Of a DNA stretch of 64,000 bases, positions 43,470 through 52,367 are shown one piece after another. This DNA comes from Paenibacillus albidus (GTDB taxonomy: Bacteria > Bacillota > Bacilli > Paenibacillales > Paenibacillaceae). Position numbers and translations under genes: made by a program. The notes beneath the pieces are model-generated. The model saw only the letters and a list, made by a program, of their open reading frames with translations, was not told the origin of the DNA and ran no database searches. The stretch is from the NCBI RefSeq assembly GCF_014644435.1, contig NZ_BMKR01000011.1, positions 165,522 through 229,521 of the forward strand. Direction: 5' to 3'. Each line of letters starts with the position of its first letter. Position 1 is the first letter of the stretch.

Positions 43470-44357
43470 CTAGGCGATGCCGGATCGGTCCAAGCGGAGC
43501 TTCTGCCCGTGAACAGGTACAATCCACATAAGCATACAAGCCAGCCCCAGTACTAGCGTGGTTATAACACTCCCCTCTACTCCAAAGGCGCCTCCGCTCA
43601 ACCAGTCGGCACCATGCAAATGCACCGTATACAGGCCCTCTGCCGGATTTCCGCTGACCGCAACCCCAAATACATACCCCTGAAACATGTTCCAGGCCGC
43701 ATGAAGCGCGATGGCAAAATAAAGATTCCCCGTCCGTAGGGTAGCCAGAGAAAAAATGAAAGAAACCAGGGCAATATTCAGCGCACTCAGCCAGGTAAAA
43801 TTGTCGTTGGCCATATGGGCGAGCGCAAACGTGCCGGCAATAATGCTCATCCCCCAGAGGGGCGACAAGCGGCTGGACAATAAATGCTGTATGTATCCTC
43901 TAAAGAGAACTTCTTCGGAGATCCCTGCTACAGCTCCCACGGTAACAAGGCCGATCAGATTAATCCGCCCCCATTGCGGATCGGACCAGACTCCCTGAAA
44001 TTCCGCCGCGCCTACGCCCAGCAGAATGACAATCACTGCGGTCAGCAAAAAAGCTCCGGCCAGAAATCCTGTAAACAACCGTTTGCCATCTGGAACCGTA
44101 AGACCTATGGAGGAAAGCGGCTTTTTTTGAACCACCCTCACTGCAAAGCACACGGTGATCACGATATAAGGTCCTATCTCTTTGAATATTTGTACCCAGC
44201 CATGGGGGTCGAACAGATACCCGGAACCCGTGCGCAGCGACAGGACATATGAGCAAACCCGAGCCAAACCTATTACGGCGGCCAACAGCAGCAGTATATC
44301 CCAGCCTGCCCGCAGCTGACCTGCCCTGTTCTTAAATATCGTCTTGATGATCGACAT
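43470..44357 (-). CDS. CPBP-family intramembrane metalloprotease-like protein
   Basis: Protein of about 295 residues with about eight membrane helices. The CPBP (Abi/CAAX) motifs are intact: EEVLFRGYIQHLL (EExxxR), FALAHMAND (FxxxH) and HAAWNMFQG (HxxxN). Members can cleave prenylated or small peptides in the membrane; the substrate is unknown here. The start at 44357 is set by AGAAGG nine bases upstream. It is monocistronic. Confidence 0.88.
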   Translation of the reverse strand: MSIIKTIFKNRAGQLRAGWDILLLLAAVIGLARVCSYVLSLRTGSGYLFDPHGWVQIFKEIGPYIVITVCFAVRVVQKKPLSSIGLTVPDGKRLFTGFLAGAFLLTAVIVILLGVGAAEFQGVWSDPQWGRINLIGLVTVGAVAGISEEVLFRGYIQHLLSSRLSPLWGMSIIAGTFALAHMANDNFTWLSALNIALVSFIFSLATLRTGNLYFAIALHAAWNMFQGYVFGVAVSGNPAEGLYTVHLHGADWLSGGAFGVEGSVITTLVLGLACMLMWIVPVHGQKLRLDRSGIA

Positions 44358-44509
44358 AACAAGCAACCTTCTTTCCCTTAATCTATAGTTGTCTTGTTAG
44401 ACGAAGTTTACAGCAAGAACCCTGCATCCACAAAAGGGCTGCCCCGGCAGCCTTTCCATGGCTTTTGGGACACCCCTCTGTGTTATTGCTTCTAAAATTT
44501 GTCCTGAAC

Positions 44510-44986
44510 TTACTGAATTCCGATATAGATCTTGATCTCGGCAGGATCAGCGTTACGGGAATCATAACATTCGTAATCGCCAATATAGGTTCTGACCTCA
44601 GCGGCGTTCTGGAAATACGCCCAGATCTCTCCCCAGGTTTGGGCCACCTTCTCATATACAGGCCCTGCCGGGACCGTAAACACCATATATTTGCCTTCCG
44701 GAACTTTCGCATACTGATAACCATCGGCAGGATTCACTTCTTCAGCAGCAACATCCTGTCCTACTATAACCGTATAGGCACCGCTGGCATCACTCTCATA
44801 ATCCGTATATAGAGCGTAAATGAGCTGGGAGCTGGGGTCTGCCACCCTTGAAGCCAAGGAGCTGCTGAAATAATCTTGCCATAACTGAGACAAGCGCCCC
44901 TTTCCGCTCATCTCCTCAGCATTGGTGGTCCTGGTGCTGATTCCGCACAGTGTAAATTCCCCTTTATGGACAATCTCCGTATTCAT
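44510..44986 (-). CDS. GyrI-like effector-binding (AraC E_bind) domain protein
   Basis: Stand-alone SRPBCC-like/GyrI effector-binding domain, 158 residues: EFTLCGISTRTTNAEEM at the front, VIVGQDVAAEEV, the loop YQYAKVPEGKYMVFTVPAGPV and the end PAEIKIYIGIQ. No DNA-binding helix. Such single domains often bind small hydrophobic drugs. The start at 44986 follows GGAGGAGATT. Co-directional with the neighbouring glycohydrolase but separated from it. Confidence 0.85.
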   Translation of the reverse strand: MNTEIVHKGEFTLCGISTRTTNAEEMSGKGRLSQLWQDYFSSSLASRVADPSSQLIYALYTDYESDASGAYTVIVGQDVAAEEVNPADGYQYAKVPEGKYMVFTVPAGPVYEKVAQTWGEIWAYFQNAAEVRTYIGDYECYDSRNADPAEIKIYIGIQ

Positions 44987-45079
44987 ATTCTCAATCTCCT
45001 CCTCCTGCTGTCTGTTATCAGTATACGGAAGGTAACTGGACAACTGTCTGTCAGGTTCGAAACAGGAGTGTACGCTCCT

Positions 45080-46012
45080 TCAGCGCCTTTCCCGTTCCTC
45101 ATACAATCTCCCGGCAAATTCCTTAATCAGCTCCTTCATCGCCAGCTTCTCCCGCCAGCGTTCCGGAATCCCGCTGAAGCCATAATAGGCTCCGGCAATC
45201 TGGCCGTATACGGCACCGGTAGTGTCCGCGTCATCCCCCAGATTAACAGCAAGCAAGGCCCCTTCCTCAAAGCTCTCGGATTTATAAAAAGCCCAGAGCG
45301 CGGCCTCCAGTGATTTCACCACATATCCGGAGCCCTGGATTAACGGCGGCTCTTTCCTCCGGTAAGAGCCTTTCAGGATATCCAGCAAGCTGTCCTCCAG
45401 TGACTCCTCCGCCAGCCAGCCGCTGAAAGCGCCAGGCCCGAGCATCTCGGCCTTACTCCAGCCGTGCAATCCGGCGAGCAGATAAGCTGCCATTAAACGG
45501 CAGGCAGACAGACACTCCCGCGACCCGTGCGTTGTTCTGGAGCTGCTCTCTGCATACGCTATAGCCTGCAGAGGATTCTCTGCATAATACATGACTGCAG
45601 GCGCCAGCCGCATAATCGGGCCGTTCCCGGCAGCACCCGGGTCCTCCGAACCGCTGAAGCCCTCACCTGTCGCCTCATAACGTTCCAGAGCTGCCCGTGT
45701 AGCATTGCCGATATCGAAACATTTCCCTGTGCTGCTTAAATGTCCGGCACGGAACCAACGTTGATATCGGGCCATCTGATCGGCCGGATCAAACCCCAAC
45801 TTCGCGAGCAGGCTCTCCGCCAGGCACAGGGCCATCGATGTATCGTCAGTCCATTGTCCCGGCTCCAGCCCAAAGACACCGCCGCCAACTATATCGTGAA
45901 CCGGCTCAAATGTGCCTGGAGCACTGAACTCGACTGTCGTGCCCAGTGCATCCCCGGCGGCAAGCCCGGCCAGGCAGCCATGATATCGCTCGATTCGAAG
46001 TGTCATATTCAT
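45080..46012 (-). CDS. ADP-ribosylglycohydrolase family protein
   Basis: DraG/ARH-type protein of 310 residues: GLAAGDALGTTVEF, the first metal site PGQWTDDTSMAL (Thr-Asp-Asp), and the second LGDDADTTGAVYGQIAGAYYG. Removes ADP-ribose from proteins or cleaves ADP-ribosylated small molecules using Mg2+. All metal ligands are present. The start has GGGAGGGGAAT upstream. The gene lies between a GyrI-like gene and a hairpin terminator. Confidence 0.92.
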   Translation of the reverse strand: MNMTLRIERYHGCLAGLAAGDALGTTVEFSAPGTFEPVHDIVGGGVFGLEPGQWTDDTSMALCLAESLLAKLGFDPADQMARYQRWFRAGHLSSTGKCFDIGNATRAALERYEATGEGFSGSEDPGAAGNGPIMRLAPAVMYYAENPLQAIAYAESSSRTTHGSRECLSACRLMAAYLLAGLHGWSKAEMLGPGAFSGWLAEESLEDSLLDILKGSYRRKEPPLIQGSGYVVKSLEAALWAFYKSESFEEGALLAVNLGDDADTTGAVYGQIAGAYYGFSGIPERWREKLAMKELIKEFAGRLYEERERR

Positions 46013-46082
46013 TCCCCTCCCGGTTCTATCAAACTTGCATTTTTGAATGGATCAGGGTTGCTAATGCTGCAATCGGTATACG

Positions 46083-46124
46083 CAGCAACCCCCGGGAGCA
46101 CAGTGCAGATCCCGGGGGTTGCTG
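46083..46124. terminator. Perfect bidirectional hairpin
   Basis: CAGCAACCCCCGGGA (46083-46097) and its exact complement (46110-46124), 12-base loop. It separates two minus-strand genes; on the minus strand little T-tract follows, so termination may be partial. Confidence 0.6.
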
Positions 46125-46153
46125 ATGGTGGTTCCTGTAGCCTGGATCATGAT

Positions 46154-47152
46154 TTATTCCCCGGGGTAACGCAGTCCCCACTGGGCACGGATCTGATCCA
46201 GCAGCTTCATGATGGCCAAGGACTCGTCCAGATTCATGTCCGGACTTTCTGTCAGGCCCGCCTGAAGGCAGCGGCCTACTTCCTCCGCTTCAAAAGCATA
46301 ACCGATAGAGGCCCGGTCATCCTCAAAGGTCTCCACCTTCTCATCCCCGACGTACAATTCAGCGGATTTGGGATTCACCAGTGTCCCAGGAACAACGATA
46401 TAACCTTCGGTTCCATATACATGGGCTTCATCCAGCAGATTCAGGCGGACCCCGCCGTTGATGGAAGCGGCGCGGCCGTCAGCGTAGGACAGCAGCAGCG
46501 AGAACTGCTCATCCACGCCGGTCTCACCGATATGGGCAGTGCTGGACACGCTCACCGGGTGAGGTCCAAGCACCATCGAGGCGAAGGACACCGGATAAAT
46601 GCCTACGTCAAGCAGGGCACCGCCCCCAAGCTTCGGATTCAGCAGCCGGCCTTCCGGGTTCCATTCTGAGCGGAAGCCCAGATCCGACTTCACCAGGCGC
46701 ACATCCCCGATTCGCCCTTCGGCAATCCACTGTCTGACTTTGGCAATCGCCGGGATATAACGGCTCCACATCGCTTCCATCAGGAACAGCTTGTGTTCAC
46801 GGGCATAACTCACTACTTCTTCCAGTTCTCCGCTATTCACCGTAAATGGCTTCTCGCAAAGAACAGCTTTGCCTGCCCGCAGTGCCAGCAGCGCATTTTC
46901 TTTATGAAAGGGATGGGGTGTCCCTATGTATACAGCATCCACTTCAGGATCATTGACCAGGTCCTCATAAGTGGCATGAGCACGGGCAATCCCATACTTT
47001 GCAGCAAATTCATCCGCACTTTCCTGGCTGCGCGATCCCACTGCGACCGCTATTCCATTGCTGGCATGGGCCAGATCCCTCACAAACTGGCTGGCAATCC
47101 AGCCGGTGCTGAGAATTCCCCATCTCACCTTGTAAGCGTTGTTATATGACAT
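46154..47152 (-). CDS. Gfo/Idh/MocA-family NAD(P)-dependent oxidoreductase
   Basis: Protein of 332 residues with an N-terminal Rossmann domain (RWGILSTGWIASQFVRDL, VAVGSRSQESADEFAAKYG) and the EKP motif VLCEKPFTVN. The C-terminal alpha/beta domain contains GGGALLDVGIYPVSFASMVLG. Acts on sugars or related polyols or acts as a dehydrogenase of a small ligand; substrate unassigned. AGGAGGAACTAC precedes the ATG. Confidence 0.92.
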   Translation of the reverse strand: MSYNNAYKVRWGILSTGWIASQFVRDLAHASNGIAVAVGSRSQESADEFAAKYGIARAHATYEDLVNDPEVDAVYIGTPHPFHKENALLALRAGKAVLCEKPFTVNSGELEEVVSYAREHKLFLMEAMWSRYIPAIAKVRQWIAEGRIGDVRLVKSDLGFRSEWNPEGRLLNPKLGGGALLDVGIYPVSFASMVLGPHPVSVSSTAHIGETGVDEQFSLLLSYADGRAASINGGVRLNLLDEAHVYGTEGYIVVPGTLVNPKSAELYVGDEKVETFEDDRASIGYAFEAEEVGRCLQAGLTESPDMNLDESLAIMKLLDQIRAQWGLRYPGE

Positions 47153-47190
47153 TGTAGTTCCTCCTCCTCCTCTCGCCTAACGCTTAAATT

Positions 47191-47544
47191 CTACCAAACC
47201 ATCTCTGTCAAAGCAAAGGTACTGGTAGCCGCCAGGCCTATAGTAACAAGCAAAGTAGCCGCATTCCAGATCCGGTGTACAGCGGCAATGTTCTCCATAT
47301 AGCTGCTCAGCAGCATCTTTTGCAGCAATACACGAAGCAGCTTCATCAGGATAAATCCGAGCCATCCGAGGACGCTGAGCAGAATCACTTCCATACTCGC
47401 TTTGTCCACGAAACGGTCCGGGGTTTCGCCATTGTAATGAATCGGCACAAACACGGGCATTTGCGGATACAGATACAGATACAAACCCAAAGGGACAAGA
47501 GCGGCAATGCAGCTGATGAGCATTGTCGGCTTGCTTTTAAACAT
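47191..47544 (-). CDS. Small DUF1648-type membrane protein
   Basis: Protein of about 117 residues with three predicted helices (TMLISCIAALVPLGLYLYLY, ILLSVLGWLGFILMKLL, TLLVTIGLAATSTFALTEMV). The first helix followed by MPVFVPIHYNGETPDRFVDK is the DUF1648 pattern also found at the start of SdpI-like immunity proteins. Here the domain stands alone. The start at 47544 follows GGGAGGTACC. Function unknown. Confidence 0.75.
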   Translation of the reverse strand: MFKSKPTMLISCIAALVPLGLYLYLYPQMPVFVPIHYNGETPDRFVDKASMEVILLSVLGWLGFILMKLLRVLLQKMLLSSYMENIAAVHRIWNAATLLVTIGLAATSTFALTEMVW

Positions 47545-47814
47545 ACGCGGTACCTCCCTGCTGTTCACAACTCTTATTCCGGCACATCTTTATGCGCGGC
47601 GCTCGTTTTCCCGCTGACATGTGCAGGCCCTACTCTTTTATTCGGCACAGGACACCCGGGATTTGAGAATTTCTCCCCGGAAGGCCGTCCGCTTCTTTCA
47701 CAACCGGCCCATACTTGATTTCAGAGTATAGTATAACTAAGAAAAGCCAGCAGCGCCATCCTGCACAATCTGATAAAAACAAGCCAAAGTGGCGGTAAGG
47801 TCTGAAATGCGGGT
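47545..47814. other. Intergenic region with no gene seen
   Basis: Small frames here lack ribosome sites and overlap in both directions. A TATACTATACTC-like A/T stretch near 47725 could be part of the promoter of the small membrane-protein gene. Confidence 0.4.
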
Positions 47815-47857
47815 CCAAAAAAGACGCCCTCCAAGCCGAAATGGCTTAGAAGACGTC
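47815..47857 (-). terminator. Terminator of the YceI-like gene
   Basis: GACGTCTTCTAAGCC and GGCTTGGAGGGCGTC pair (some G-U) with loop ATTTC, then TTTTTTGG on the minus strand. It lies about 50 bases beyond the YceI-like stop. Confidence 0.85.
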
Positions 47858-47908
47858 CTCTGATTCTTTCTTTCTATGAGTGGGCCATTCATCATTGACC
47901 TTAACTAA

Positions 47909-48637
47909 TTATTTGCTCAGCACAAGCTCCAGACGCACTTCAAATTCATTCTCTGTATCCAGGACAACCGAGTGCGGGTTGGTTAGTCCGAAATCGGCGA
48001 AAGTTACCTTCGTAGTTCCCGACAACATCAGTTGCCCCCCGCTGTACACCGCTTGCGCATCAAAGGTCACATCCTTGGCAGTTCCCTTCACAGTCAGCGT
48101 GCCATCCATCTGAACCGGCACAGCCGTCCCTTCTGTCCACTCCTTAGGCAGCTCCGAGAATGACTTGGCGGTAAAAGCAGCTTGCGGATTTGCCGTTACA
48201 TCCAGGAAGTCAGCGCCTTTTACATGCTCGTCCCGTTTGGCGTTGCCGGAATCCAGACCGCTTAATTCCACAATCCCTTCACCTGTCATGGCAGCCGGAT
48301 CATCCAGATTCACCTTCCAGCTGCCCTGGACCAAATTATCCACGAAGTTGACAGTTTCTTTGGAGGTTGTTACGGACCAGTATACCTTCGACGTATCGGC
48401 AATGGTCCAGTCCCCGTTTAGCTGCTCGGCGGTAACCGCCGCCCCTGCCGCTTCTCCGCTTGTACTTGCATCGGCCGCCGCCGCCGAATTGTTCGCGGCA
48501 TTCCCCGGCTCCTGCGATGGGATAACGGATTCAATCTCAATATTATTGCCAAGCGTTTTGTTCATTACAGTATACGCGATGACGCCTCCTACAATAATTA
48601 CTGCGGCTGCTATCAAGGCTATTGTTTTTCTCTTCAT
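47909..48637 (-). CDS. YceI-like lipocalin-fold protein, membrane anchored
   Basis: Protein of 242 residues. One N-terminal membrane helix/signal (about 6-25, no lipobox), a Ser/Ala-rich linker, then a YceI domain (about 72-242): SVTTSKETVNFVDNLVQGSW, KRDEHVKGADFLDV, VKGTAKDVTFDAQAV, LTNPHSVVLDTENEFEVRLELVL. The family binds isoprenoid-type lipids in other bacteria. The start at 48637 follows GGAGGAAAC. Divergent from the response-regulator gene. Confidence 0.85.
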   Translation of the reverse strand: MKRKTIALIAAAVIIVGGVIAYTVMNKTLGNNIEIESVIPSQEPGNAANNSAAAADASTSGEAAGAAVTAEQLNGDWTIADTSKVYWSVTTSKETVNFVDNLVQGSWKVNLDDPAAMTGEGIVELSGLDSGNAKRDEHVKGADFLDVTANPQAAFTAKSFSELPKEWTEGTAVPVQMDGTLTVKGTAKDVTFDAQAVYSGGQLMLSGTTKVTFADFGLTNPHSVVLDTENEFEVRLELVLSK

Positions 48638-48791
48638 CCTGTTTCCTCCATCCATTCTCTTTGATTTGATTCAGGCTTGTACCCCATTCTAGCAAATGAA
48701 TATGTCGGGAATAAGTCAAAGCAAAACAGACCCTGGCTGTGATAAGATTGTCTTACTTTCATGTCTGAGCAGAAGTGTAAGGAGGGACAGA

Positions 48792-49472
48792 ATGAAATCT
48801 ATTCTAATTGTTGAAGATGAGGAAGCGATCTCCCGTGTCCTTAGTGCATATTTGAAAAAAGCGGGCTACCAGGTGACCCGTGTTCCCGACGGGCAGGCTG
48901 CGCTTGAAGCCTTCGAGAGTTCACCGCCGGCGCTGATCCTGCTGGATATTATGATGCCGAATATGGACGGCTTTGAATTGCTGGGCCGCATCCGTGGGAA
49001 AAGCAGCTGTCCCGTCATCATGCTGACTGCCCGTGACGGTATTACTGACCGTCTGGCCGGACTGGATGGCGGGGCCGATGACTATATGTCGAAGCCTTTT
49101 ATTCCCGAAGAAGTGGTCGCCCGTGTAAATGCGGTGCTGCGCCGGCCTTCGCAGTGGTCCGATGGCAGCCGCAAGCGGCATTTTGGCAGTCTTTTTATCG
49201 ATTACACGGCCCGTTGCATCTTTCTGAATGGAGCCGAGGTCACGCTAAGCCCACGCGATATGTCGGTACTGCTGTTTCTGGCCGAACGTCCCAACCAGAT
49301 CTGTACCCGGGAGCAGCTGATTGAACAGGTCTGGGAGATGGATTACGAGGGCAGTGACCGGGCCGTGGATCTATCCATCAAAAGAATCCGCCAAGCGCTG
49401 TCGCACTGGCCGGCAACGGAAGGGGAGATCCGTACCCTGAGAGGGACGGGATACCAGCTATGGACCACTTGA
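48792..49472 (+). CDS. OmpR-family response regulator
   Basis: Protein of 226 residues: receiver domain (phospho-accepting Asp52 in LLDIMMPNMDG, acidic pocket EDEE) and winged-helix output domain ending LRGTGYQLWTT. The start at 48792 follows AAGGAGGGA; an upstream in-frame ATG at 48696 has no site and would add unrelated residues. It overlaps the kinase start by 13 bases. Confidence 0.94.
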   Translation: MKSILIVEDEEAISRVLSAYLKKAGYQVTRVPDGQAALEAFESSPPALILLDIMMPNMDGFELLGRIRGKSSCPVIMLTARDGITDRLAGLDGGADDYMSKPFIPEEVVARVNAVLRRPSQWSDGSRKRHFGSLFIDYTARCIFLNGAEVTLSPRDMSVLLFLAERPNQICTREQLIEQVWEMDYEGSDRAVDLSIKRIRQALSHWPATEGEIRTLRGTGYQLWTT

Positions 49473-50869
49473 AGCCACCGAAGAAACGTACCTCTTTCCT
49501 CTTCTACTGGACCCTGCGGTATCTGCTTATTATCAGTATCGGGCTGCTGCTCACCTCTGCTGCCACATTTTTCTGGATTCGGCAGGAAGCGATGGATAAC
49601 CGGATGCAGACCACGGGCCTGCTCGCTCAGGAGATTGCTGACCGGAGCGTCGGCGTGGATAACTCCATTGCCATTTCGCCGGGTCTTGAGAAGCTGATCG
49701 AAGACCGTAAGCGGTTTTTTAAGCTAACCGTTGAAATGTGTGTCATTATTACCGATCAGAGGGGGCAGCTGCTGTACTCCTTGCCTTACCTGACTCAAAA
49801 GGAGATGGAGTACAAGCTCAATGACAGTCTTAATGATTCCCGCAGCCCGGAATTTAAAGCAGCCGTAGCCCCCATCCAGGGAGAAGGAGGCAAGCTGGGC
49901 AAAGTTTTCGTGCTGCAATCCAAACGTTCCCTGCGGCATATTCCGCAGGATGAGATCCTCTTTTTCATCCTTACGCTGCTGTTCCTGATTATTCTAAGTT
50001 GGCTGACCATCTACCTCTTGTCCCGGAAGCTTGCCAAACCTATTCAGAAGGTTGCTGCTGCTGCCGTGCAGATCAGCGGCGGGAACTATAATATTATTCT
50101 CGACAAGGGCGCCAAGGAACGGGAAATTCATGAGCTGCTGGTATCCTTCCAGAATATGGCCGGCAAGCTGCAGCAATTCGAACAGTCCCGGGCCGTCATG
50201 CTGGCCGGTGTTTCCCATGAGCTGAAAACTCCGGTCACGTCCATCAAAGGCCTGGTACATGCCGTCCGTGAAGGGGTTGTCGAGGGCGAAGAAGCAGAGG
50301 AATTTCTCGACATTGCCCTGCTGGAGGCGGGCAGGCTGCAGCGCATGGTAGCGGATCTGCTGGACTATAACGCACTTACAGCCGGTATCGTCTCCATTCG
50401 CCATGACAAGCTCGCCGCAGTTCCCCTGCTCTCCGAGATTGTCTATCAATGGAAGCTGACCCAGGAGGAGGACGTCTGCGAGCCCGTTCTGCTCCTGCCG
50501 GATGACCCTCTGGAGATACAGGGAGATCCGCTGCGCATACAGCAGATTATCGTGAATCTGCTGAACAACAGTGTGCAGGCCAAAGCCCCCGGATCAACTG
50601 TCCAGCTCACGCTTGAGCTGACCCGGAACCGGAGGGGCGAGGCCGAAATCAAAGTGAAGGATAACGGAATTGGCATCCGCCCCGAGATAAGCGAACGGGT
50701 CTTTGAGGCTTTTTTCCGCAGCAGCGATAAGCAAAGCGCCTTGCGGGGTCTGGGACTGGGCCTCACCTTCAGCCGCCTGCTGGCCGAAGCCATGAGCGGA
50801 AGCCTGGAGCTGGCGGACGGCTCGGGCCAAGGCTGCACCTTTGTATTGACATTGCCCCTTGCGCGTTAG
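49460..50869 (+). CDS. Membrane sensor histidine kinase
   Basis: Protein of 469 residues with two membrane helices (about 17-37 and 168-190), an extracellular sensor between them and HAMP (RKLAKPIQKVAAAAVQISGG). The H-box is SHELKTPV. The N-box is NLLNNSVQAK; the G boxes are DNGIGI and GLGLGL. Partner of the overlapping response regulator; the signal sensed is unknown. Confidence 0.93.
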   Translation: MDHLKPPKKRTSFLFYWTLRYLLIISIGLLLTSAATFFWIRQEAMDNRMQTTGLLAQEIADRSVGVDNSIAISPGLEKLIEDRKRFFKLTVEMCVIITDQRGQLLYSLPYLTQKEMEYKLNDSLNDSRSPEFKAAVAPIQGEGGKLGKVFVLQSKRSLRHIPQDEILFFILTLLFLIILSWLTIYLLSRKLAKPIQKVAAAAVQISGGNYNIILDKGAKEREIHELLVSFQNMAGKLQQFEQSRAVMLAGVSHELKTPVTSIKGLVHAVREGVVEGEEAEEFLDIALLEAGRLQRMVADLLDYNALTAGIVSIRHDKLAAVPLLSEIVYQWKLTQEEDVCEPVLLLPDDPLEIQGDPLRIQQIIVNLLNNSVQAKAPGSTVQLTLELTRNRRGEAEIKVKDNGIGIRPEISERVFEAFFRSSDKQSALRGLGLGLTFSRLLAEAMSGSLELADGSGQGCTFVLTLPLAR

Positions 50870-50938
50870 AGGGTTTTCGTGGCGCTGCCATGGTATAATC
50901 ACTTACACAATCAAACCGTGAAACCGGAGGTTTATCTA

Positions 50939-51436
50939 ATGCTTACTTTTGAACAAAAACTGGCGGTACTGGATTCTTATCCTGAGCTTGAACGCAAACC
51001 TGTCTCCCTTGGCCGTATCAATTATCATTATGAGGGCAGCCGGCACGAGAAAAAGACGGTGGCTTTTCATCTGCACCCGGGCGGCAATGGATTTGTTTAT
51101 GCCGGCCTGCTGCGGGGATATGAAACGGATAGCAAGGGGTTCGTGAACATTCGCGATTTCTCGGAGAGTGAACTGCGGAGCGTGGTGGAAGCTTCCATGG
51201 CCTCCCTATCCATGTATATTCCTGAAGCCCCTCCTGCCGGCAAAAGAAAGAAAAAACAAGCGGCGGAAACAGCCGACTCCCTATGGACTAACCACGAGGG
51301 GCAGAACTTGACGTTGAGACTGGAAGATGACCTGTGGTATGTCTACGCCGATCTCAACCTGGAAATGGCCTTTGAGACGGTAGAAGAAGCCCGGGAGTAT
51401 CTCGCAGAAGAAGGTTTTGTTCCGGCAACGGAATAA
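50939..51436 (+). CDS. Conserved protein of unknown function
   Basis: Protein of 165 residues, no signal peptide or membrane helix. The first part (TFEQKLAVLDSYPELERKPVSLGR and YHLNYEGSRHEKKTVAFHLH-type strands) and a central basic segment (GKRKKKQAAE) separate two regions of alternating strand and helix. Not recognised. ATG at 50939 with CCGGAGG upstream; lies just after the kinase gene, possibly in its transcript. Confidence 0.75.
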   Translation: MLTFEQKLAVLDSYPELERKPVSLGRINYHYEGSRHEKKTVAFHLHPGGNGFVYAGLLRGYETDSKGFVNIRDFSESELRSVVEASMASLSMYIPEAPPAGKRKKKQAAETADSLWTNHEGQNLTLRLEDDLWYVYADLNLEMAFETVEEAREYLAEEGFVPATE

Positions 51437-51545
51437 CCTTATCCGGCAGACAACAGCGGCCGGAAGTCCCAACATTCACCGTAGTGACGAGCGAAGCTTA
51501 CGTTAGCCTTTTAAGTTCATCTTATATAGCTAAGGAGGAATACTC

Positions 51546-52283
51546 ATGACTAATCCGGAAGGCAGGGCCCCCTTTACAGATCCCGGGGACCAAAAGCCTG
51601 ATCCGGGCGCAGCCCCGCGCCAAAACAGTGTATCGGATCAATGGAACACATTGTTGAAAGATGAACGTGTGCAGCAGGCCAGACAGGTCAGCAAACAATA
51701 TTTCGGTTTTTTCCTCGGCACACTGGCCAGTCCTTACCGCACGATGAAGGCCGTAGGTGCTGAACAGGCTCTGCATGCTGTGATTACAATGGCTTTGACA
51801 GCTCTGCTATCGGCCTTTTATTTCCTGGCCTGGTTTATCAAATGGGACATTTCCCCCGTCTTCGCTTCGGGCTTCCTGCAGCCGCTGCTCCTGAGTGCGC
51901 TGGGGATTGCCGCAGCGGTAGGTCTGGCCTATGCCGTGCTCAAGATCGAGAGAGTCACCTTTGATCCCAAGCTGATGATTGCCCGGTTTGGCACTCTGCT
52001 GATTCCGGCAGTTGCCCTGCTTGTCCTGGCCATTCTTTTTCTCGTCGTTGGCCTGTTCTCGCTGTCCATCTCTTTATTGGTCATTTCCTTCCTGTTCATC
52101 TTCGTGGCACTCAATACGGTGTTGTTCCAGTACCAGCTTAGCCCTTCGGGCGGCCGGGTCGATACGACTTACCTGATTGTGATTGCCAATGCTGTCACCG
52201 GATATATCTTCTACAAGCTGATTAGCTCCGTGATTGTTGGAGCGATCGGCAACTTTTTCGGGGGTTCACCTTTCGGAATGTAA
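51546..52283 (+). CDS. Yip1-like polytopic membrane protein
   Basis: Protein of 245 residues. A hydrophilic N-terminus (1-70, PGDQKPDPGAAPRQN) precedes five hydrophobic helices (about 78-100, 110-128, 150-172, 178-195, 214-235). The layout resembles Yip1/DUF6574-type small membrane proteins. Function unknown. AAGGAGGAAT upstream of the ATG. Followed by a perfect terminator. Confidence 0.72.
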   Translation: MTNPEGRAPFTDPGDQKPDPGAAPRQNSVSDQWNTLLKDERVQQARQVSKQYFGFFLGTLASPYRTMKAVGAEQALHAVITMALTALLSAFYFLAWFIKWDISPVFASGFLQPLLLSALGIAAAVGLAYAVLKIERVTFDPKLMIARFGTLLIPAVALLVLAILFLVVGLFSLSISLLVISFLFIFVALNTVLFQYQLSPSGGRVDTTYLIVIANAVTGYIFYKLISSVIVGAIGNFFGGSPFGM

Positions 52284-52309
52284 TGATATGATGTTATATG
52301 CACAAGAAT

Positions 52310-52350
52310 AGGGGTATCCCACAGCCAGGTACTGGCTGTGGGATACCCCT
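52310..52350. terminator. Perfect 19-bp hairpin between convergent genes
   Basis: AGGGGTATCCCACAGCCAG, loop GTA, then its exact complement. It lies between the stop codons of the plus-strand membrane-protein gene and the minus-strand lipoprotein gene, and so may serve both. Confidence 0.85.
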
Positions 52351-52367
52351 TCGTTGATCGGTCAATC

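Noticed and set aside
43470..44357. CPBP protease as part of the ComX pathway
   Set aside because: It is more than 10 kb away and monocistronic; no sequence link to the quorum-sensing locus.
47275..47718. Plus-strand frame over the DUF1648 gene
   Set aside because: Antisense to a gene with membrane helices and a good ribosome site; no domain of its own.
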